64,000 nucleotides of DNA from Straminergon stramineum. Lineage: Eukaryota; Streptophyta; Bryopsida; Hypnales; Calliergonaceae. Position numbers and translations under genes: made by a program. The notes beneath the pieces were generated by a model. The model saw only the letters and a program-made list of their open reading frames with translations. It was not told the DNA's origin and did not search any database. This document shows positions 57,853 to 64,000 of this stretch, piece by piece. Where the stretch lies: the NCBI GenBank assembly GCA_963920665.1, contig OY987269.1, forward strand, positions 22,136,501-22,200,500. Direction: 5' to 3'. The stretch's first letter is position 1; the number at the start of each line of letters is the position of its first letter.

Positions 57853-60800
57853 TTTGTGTAGCAATAGGAGTAAAATATAGAAATTCTGCAGTAGCATCAA
57901 AACAAATTCAAAGAATTTAGTCAAAAAAATAACATCCAAACTTGCAAAAATAACAAGCTCCCAAGAGGATTACAATCAACTAATATTTGGAAAATCCTCT
58001 TATACAAGGAGTTGTATCAAATCTATTGAACAATTCCTATACAAATCTAATGATATATTAAAATAGAAAAAGTATACAATACCATATGCTTATCCACTTT
58101 TTCAAGGAACAAAGCATAATTTTAGAATTATAATTGTCAATATTGTAACAAAAATTTCATTGTGTATATTATTCCTTAAAAGAACTATAGAAAACAATGT
58201 GTAGGCGAGTGTATTTGTTTCTTGGAATTTAAATTATGTACTAAACAATGGTTAGACTTACACTAGCAGTTCCAACATTCTAAAATCATCATCTTTCATT
58301 TGAATGTCATTTCAACATAGAAATGTTGTTATGCTCAAACGCAACACCATATAGTTTGAATATAGGACAATTTTGAAACTTCTCAAAGATTTAGGAGGTA
58401 CAATAATAAATCAAATTCGGCATACCACGCATCATTGGACCCAAATCATAACAAAGATTAACTATTGTCTCCTTTCTTTACTACAATTCATGTAAAACAT
58501 TCAAAATATACCATGTTGAGAACACAATTCAAATGTTTGATTTCAAAAATTCCACAAAATAACTATTGAAATTTTAAAATATTGAGTGGATGATGGAAAT
58601 TGCATTTCAAAATTTTGACAAAGAGGTATGCCTTCATCATTGCATTAATATTGCTTGATATTCTTGATGCAAAATCATAGTTCCTTAATTCTTAAATCTT
58701 TAATACCATGTCCTTTGTCGCCCATTCACTAAAGTCCTATTCAATCCAAATAAATCAAAGTTAATTACAACCCCAATCAATTAACATGCATTATTCAATA
58801 TTACATAACACAAATTTGGACTAAAGATCATCATGATTGTCTCACCAAAATACATATTCTCTCAAGACCATCCTAATTGCATTCTTTCACCTTCCATCTT
58901 TCTAAAATTGAAACATAAATACAATAATTGCCTACTTTTAAACCATACCTCATATTAATGACATCGTATTATAATAGTTGATTAACATTTTCTTTGAAAG
59001 CTAAACCAACCATAATTCAAAACAAAATATTTAATCATAGAAAGGTGTGGAATAAAATTACTTCCGATTTAGAGAGACTATACAACTTTCATCAAATAAG
59101 TAATAGTGTTCATTTCAAATTAATCAAATATTCATGACTTTCAATCCCCAGATGGAAAACACCTCATGGCTTGTACTAAGGATGAGAATTTCTAAAATAT
59201 ATGAACAAAACTAAAGAAGCTTACTATTCAATTGCTTTGTTACATTTGCATTGATATTCTAATGGATAATATGAATATGAAGACTATCAATGCTTGAAGA
59301 TAATGTCTCCCAATTGAAAGGCCAACCTATATCATTTCCTAATCTAAGAAGGTAATAGACCCTTAAAGAAAGGTACATATTGGATTCTTCAATGAACCAA
59401 CAACAAACATTTCAAGGAAGAAACGGTTATAAGAACTTGTCATTCCAACTTCAAAAATTCATAACTATTTGACAAGTTGAAAAACATAAATAAAAGTAGC
59501 TTGAATGCAACTTCCATTTGTCTCCCATCATAATATCAACACAATACATATACCTCAAGCCATGAGCACGCGCTCAAATTCAAACCCTAGTTACAAACAA
59601 AATCATTTAGTGACAAAAAAAACAAGCCAAACAAAGTTGGATAAATACACATGTACCAATTGCTATTCTAAAGGAGCAATAGATTCTTTTGTTGTATTTT
59701 GTTAATTGATCAATTCAATATGAACAAATAATTTCACTCATTGAAACTAGTGCTTGTTACAATGTTGGACTACTATCCAACTCCACTCGTAATAATTCAT
59801 GATACAACTTCTATATACATTTCAAAAAGAAACTAGTTTTAAATTTCAAGGCTATAGCAAGATTAAAACATAGTACCTTGAGAAGAATTTAAATAGATCC
59901 TTCCACTTGTATTATATACAAATTAATATTGTATTAGAAGGTGATGACCACCATTGGACCATGACTATGACCATTTTTCAATAGAATATGTGCAACTAAA
60001 AGTGATTCTCCAAAGAATTATTGTATAAATAAAATAGTATGGCTTTTTCATCTTTTCACAACCAATCAAAGTGAAAATTGATGCCTCCCTTCCAAAGGTA
60101 ATAATTGGATCTTGTTCAATAGGATTCAAAATTTATTGGTAGCTAGCATCAATCAATATGAACAAAATTAAATAAGATTTTCAAGTAGAACATTTAGATA
60201 ATTCTTACCATTAGATGAATCTATATTTTCCAACACTTAGTCACTTACTATCCAATCTCACATATATGCATTCACCAAATTTCATATTGCAATGTTAGAT
60301 GCAATGCCATTTCTTTTGAGAGAATGAAAAGTGCAATGCTTGACCTAGAGTTTTTTAGGACAACCCTTACCCTAGCCCTTACCTTGTAAATAATAAGATT
60401 TTCAATCTCATGCCATGTCAAAAATCACTTGGCAAATAGCTCCTTCCGTGTCCTTGATTACCTTTCAATGCACCTCCTCTTCACTGCAAAGACTTTCATT
60501 TGACCAACACTATCCTGAAAAAAGATACAAAGAATTTCACGGTAATTTTCTACTATGAACCTGCATTTCTCGGTGGATGAAATCATTGAATTGCAACAAG
60601 TCTCTAACGATATTGCTTCTTGGAATAATTTAATGCTCTTGGATGAAAAAACATTTCAATTCATATTTCACCCATATCTGCCATAATGATAAATTGCTAC
60701 GTCATGAGAGACAAATGTCAATTGCTTTCTAGAATATCTAAACTAAATGGAACAAGATGCCCCACTTTCACCATGCACTGCTCTTTCTAAGAGTTCATAG

Positions 60801-61732
60801 CCAAAAGTATCCAGAGCTATCAATATGATTCAATCCTCACCAACCAATTTGGTGAGAAGGATAAATCCTTGATCTCTACAGCCCATCCCAAGTTTGTTTA
60901 TCCTTGCAGCATAGCAACCATTCATTTTGGTGATCCAAATTCTTGCACCAATTTGCAACTAATCACCGCATACTCTGGGACTCACGGAGAGGACAAATTG
61001 TATTTAGCATATTCACCCAGCCCTCTATTGACAGGTTTGCACAGTACAACAAGACGAAGAAAATGAATTCCAACTCAAGTATCGCCCCTGGAGCTGCTGG
61101 ACGGGCTGTTAGCCCAGCCAGTAGAAAGCTACTAAACCTAATTGCAAACCTCACCCGCAAGCGATCGCTACAGATTCTTGAAACAAGTGCCAAACACAAG
61201 ACCTAAGCAAGAGTCTAACGAAACTAGGAACATCTGGAACAGCACTTCCAAGATCCAATATTCACTCACACAGTATCTCCAAACGACACCCTAAGACTTT
61301 CTGAAATGGTTGATGAAGTGCAACCCAGACCCAAACCCAATCAAATCTGAAGCAGTCTAATGCAGGGAACCACGCTCAGACTCACACTTGAACGCATTTC
61401 ATTAAGTCCACACACCTTATTGCCGTGAGGATCCAAGAACGCTTCTTTTCAATTACTAAATTGAACTTCTGTATGCAGTTGAGCGCCGAGAAAACCGAGC
61501 TGCAATGAGAGAAAACTGATCTCGAGAGTGACACAGGCCGGCTGCAAGACCAACGAAATCAAAAAACGGTAACCCAAAACAGAGCGTCGGAGACGATGAA
61601 GAGCCGACCGGGAGCCTGTGTCGAGGTTGCGACAGCAATACTGGACTGGGGATGTGGGACCTGGTTGCAGCCGCCCCACGTGAAGAAGAATAGAAAACTG
61701 TATTTGGACAAAGTCAAGGATTGAGTGTGGAC
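57853..61732. other. AT-rich spacer upstream of the NLR gene
   Basis: No exon, RNA gene or clear repeat is supported. The promoter of the NLR gene should lie just right of 57852, but no box is assigned. Confidence 0.6.
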
Positions 61733-61825
61733 TGAGTGCCAGCACGCGAGACGTTAAACACCCCCCATCGAGCTATTCTCGGATCCAGATGGCAGTCCGC
61801 GTGGCAAGCAGGTCAAGCCGGTCCT
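61733..61825. repeat. 93-bp inverted repeat, left arm
   Basis: The arm contains GCGAGACGTTAAACACC, CCATCGAGCTATTCTCGG and CGCGTGGCAAGCAGGTCA. Its reverse complement recurs at 63245-63338 with only a few changes. Confidence 0.9.
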
Positions 61826-63244
61826 CGTCCCCAATTCCAATACAGAAATCAAGATCTGCCCGAGGTCGGAGGCTGCCCGGCGGGAAGAAGCGAGATTTCA
61901 AATGGAACTTCTGAGAGCACGGTTCTGTGTGTGCCCCGGGGCTGGGATTCTCAGATCTCGATCTCCCATTCTGCACACAGCTCACATTTCCCTCACATGC
62001 CCTTTTGCCATCGATTTTGCTCCTGTGGCTTGAGTTTTCTCCTCGCATTGGGAGTGGAGGGAAGGAAAAGCATTTGATATACAATCATCTCTGAAATACG
62101 AGCTGAAGTTGTTAAGTATATACTCGATCTTGACTACGGATGAACTTTGAATGACCCAGCTTGCCTAACCCTATGCTCTGCTTCAATACACTAATGCCTA
62201 AACACAATCTACAGTATCGAATGAAGATTAGCTAGACCATCCCATTTTATTAGGACAGCGAGCTCAGTTCAAAGTTACATAGAATCGCTGCAATGTACAA
62301 TACATACTTGCTGAAAGTATGGAAGAAGGATACAAATCGCACTGCCTTGAGCAGGTTAAAATTCCAATTGCCTTAGGAGAAAGTCCCTTAATGATGTTTA
62401 GAACTATTGATTGTTGATGGTTTGTCCACGCACCACTTCTTAACCCGTACCACGTTTTTAACGTTCACATTCATGAGCTCTAGAACCAGGTTTTGTTCCC
62501 GGTTGTCTTTTCCATCTTGCAATGAATCTTGAAGTAGCAGGCATGCATGTTGGCACTTATAAACGCCAAGTGACCAGCATGAATGATGTATTTAAGAATT
62601 TTGATCCAAAACTACCAAAGTTCAGATCTGTTTGTAAGTGAATCCTCTTTCTCGATTGAGAATATCATGAATTCTTCCTCTGTCATTATTCAACCGTAAT
62701 GTGGGTGAAATCCTGCATTTGAAGAAGGCAAGGTTATCAACTTCAAATTGATGATCTCCAACCAGTAAGTGTCCTATGGCACACTCTTCATGTGATGGAG
62801 AATTGGGTTTTCAAATCACCGGGTTTGTACAAATTGAATGGACGTGTATAAGTTAACTTTTATCGATGTAGTTTTATCTCCTCATTGTGCCTCGCATGGC
62901 ATGAAAATAATCAAGTAGGGTTAACTCACAGGCTGTGTCTTACTCAACAATTCCAGTGCAGTAGGATAAAATCAAACACACACATGGAGTAGGCTTAAAT
63001 GCACTGCACATAACTACGATGAGGGAGACGACGGGAGGAGCACACACACAGTGTGCCATAGCTGGAGGAGGAGCACACACACAGAGCATCGGGAGGAGAC
63101 GATGAACTCAACAACGAGGGTTGTTGTCCTCCTGAAAAAATGGATCTGAGGGGGGAGCAGCGCCTGCATCGGGAGGAGAGCGGCACATTTAGCGGGGAGC
63201 TGCCCGCGTCCCTACCCTGCCCCCCCAATGAGGCTCATTGGGTA
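61826..63244. other. GC-richer segment between the inverted repeat arms
   Basis: No gene is supported over 1.4 kb. It contains small repeats such as ggaggagcacacacacag (63034 and 63066). It may be the body of a 1.6-kb non-autonomous DNA element. Confidence 0.5.
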
Positions 63245-63338
63245 AAATGGAACCGGCCTGACCTGCTTGCCACGCGGACTGCCATCTGGACCCGAGAATA
63301 GCTCGATGGGCGGTGTTTAACGTCTCGCTGCCAGCACT
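63245..63338. repeat. 93-bp inverted repeat, right arm
   Basis: It reads GACCTGCTTGCCACGCGGAC and CCGAGAATAGCTCGATGGGC, the complement of the left arm at 61733. The outer ends align as AGTGCCAGCACGCGAG and AGTGCTGGCAGCGAG. No convincing target duplication is seen. Confidence 0.9.
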
Positions 63339-64000
63339 GTTTCACCTGCTGCGTGGGATCCGTGCCCGTGGGCCAGGACTTTGAGGCTTTGAGCTCATCT
63401 GACTGAGAGCAGCCCCACGGCAGACTCGCCAAGACCACACGCCAGATGATGGTTTGGCGAGTGGTTCTGAAGACCGGGCCGTGTCTGCTCCTCCTGTACC
63501 CCAATGCGCACTCGCCAATCAGACTCTCCAACCGGGATATTCAACGCCAGGTACTTTCGTTTTTGAGGAATCAAAAATCAAAAATTTCAATTCATTTTGA
63601 ATTTTGTACTCCTGTCCGCTTTCAATGGCTTCTACGTAGAGAATTTCGAATTTATTTTTACGTAAATAACATGAATAGAAGTTCATTATATACACTTGGA
63701 GTGGTAGGAGGTAGAACAATGCATGTGGGATATGTAAATTAAATCTACTAGGAGCTCAACCGCTTATAGTTAGGTCAAAAGTAGAATTTGTGTTGGAATT
63801 AGAATTTCGAACCTCGTTTAGGCATAGTAAAATACATTTTTCTAAAAACTTTTGAACTAAAAAAAGTTGTTAAATCAAGTTAAATTTTACCTCCAAGAAT
63901 CCGTTTAAGGTTTCAAGCCTCCAATCAAAAGTTATGGACATAATTCAAAGAAGATGTTTGAAAATGACAAAAAAAAAATTCCTTCCAACCCCTATCTTGA
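63339..64000. other. Spacer at the right edge
   Basis: No gene is supported; short frames are without recognisable motifs. Confidence 0.6.

Noticed and set aside
59505..59705. 66-codon frame upstream of the NLR gene
   Set aside because: It has no motif, no homology that I recognise and base composition equal to the AT-rich spacer.
61736..62077. 113-codon frame starting in the left inverted repeat arm
   Set aside because: Its start lies inside the repeat arm, it has no recognisable domain and an equally long frame lies opposite.

Overview
This looks like nuclear DNA of a land plant, probably a non-seed plant such as a moss. Genes are split by GT..AG introns, AT-rich spacer is abundant, transposons are nested several levels deep, and the one clear host gene joins a protein kinase, an NB-ARC ATPase and leucine-rich repeats. 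That order was described from mosses; angiosperm NLRs instead carry TIR, coiled-coil or RPW8 N-termini. The species is not determined.

Layout. From 1 to 7353 lie three copies of one 3.4-kb repeat ('element A', TGT...ACA ends, 5-bp target duplications, a decayed gag-like ORF) inserted into one another. From 7354 to 11541 lie the two halves of a related gag-like ORF ('element B'), split by a 2.7-kb DNA transposon ('element D', 8107-10843). From 13275 to 45491 lies one LINE of about 7.9 kb flanked by a 13-bp target duplication. It is split by a fourth element A (18897-43180, duplication CCTAG). That copy is itself split by an 18.4-kb Mutator-like transposon (19891-38319, duplication CGCAAATACC) and by two 1.2-1.3-kb solo-LTR-like elements ('element C', duplications CGGGA and CTGTT). 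The insertion order can be read from the duplications: LINE first, element A second, Mutator-like element and the two C copies last.

The Mutator-like transposon is the most interesting object. It carries two divergent genes. On the minus strand is a transposase with a WRKY/GCM1-type zinc cluster, a MULE core and a SWIM finger, closed by one in-frame TAG. On the plus strand is a multi-exon gene whose last eleven exons join in frame over 1,040 codons. It resembles a ParB-like domain followed by a beta-class N6-adenine/N4-cytosine methyltransferase fold, an arrangement familiar from prokaryotic and phage proteins. About eighteen copies of a short imperfect palindrome (consensus CTCCTCGAAATCGAGGAG) were noticed inside this transposon and none was noticed outside it.

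From 45505 to 51950 lies AT-rich spacer with a fold-back MITE and degenerate tandem repeats. From 51950 to 57852 (minus strand) lies the kinase-NB-ARC-LRR gene with a homogenised array of 72-bp LRR units and a frameshift near its 3' end. From 57853 to 64000 lies mostly AT-rich spacer, with a GC-richer segment bounded by a 93-bp inverted repeat at 61733 and 63338.
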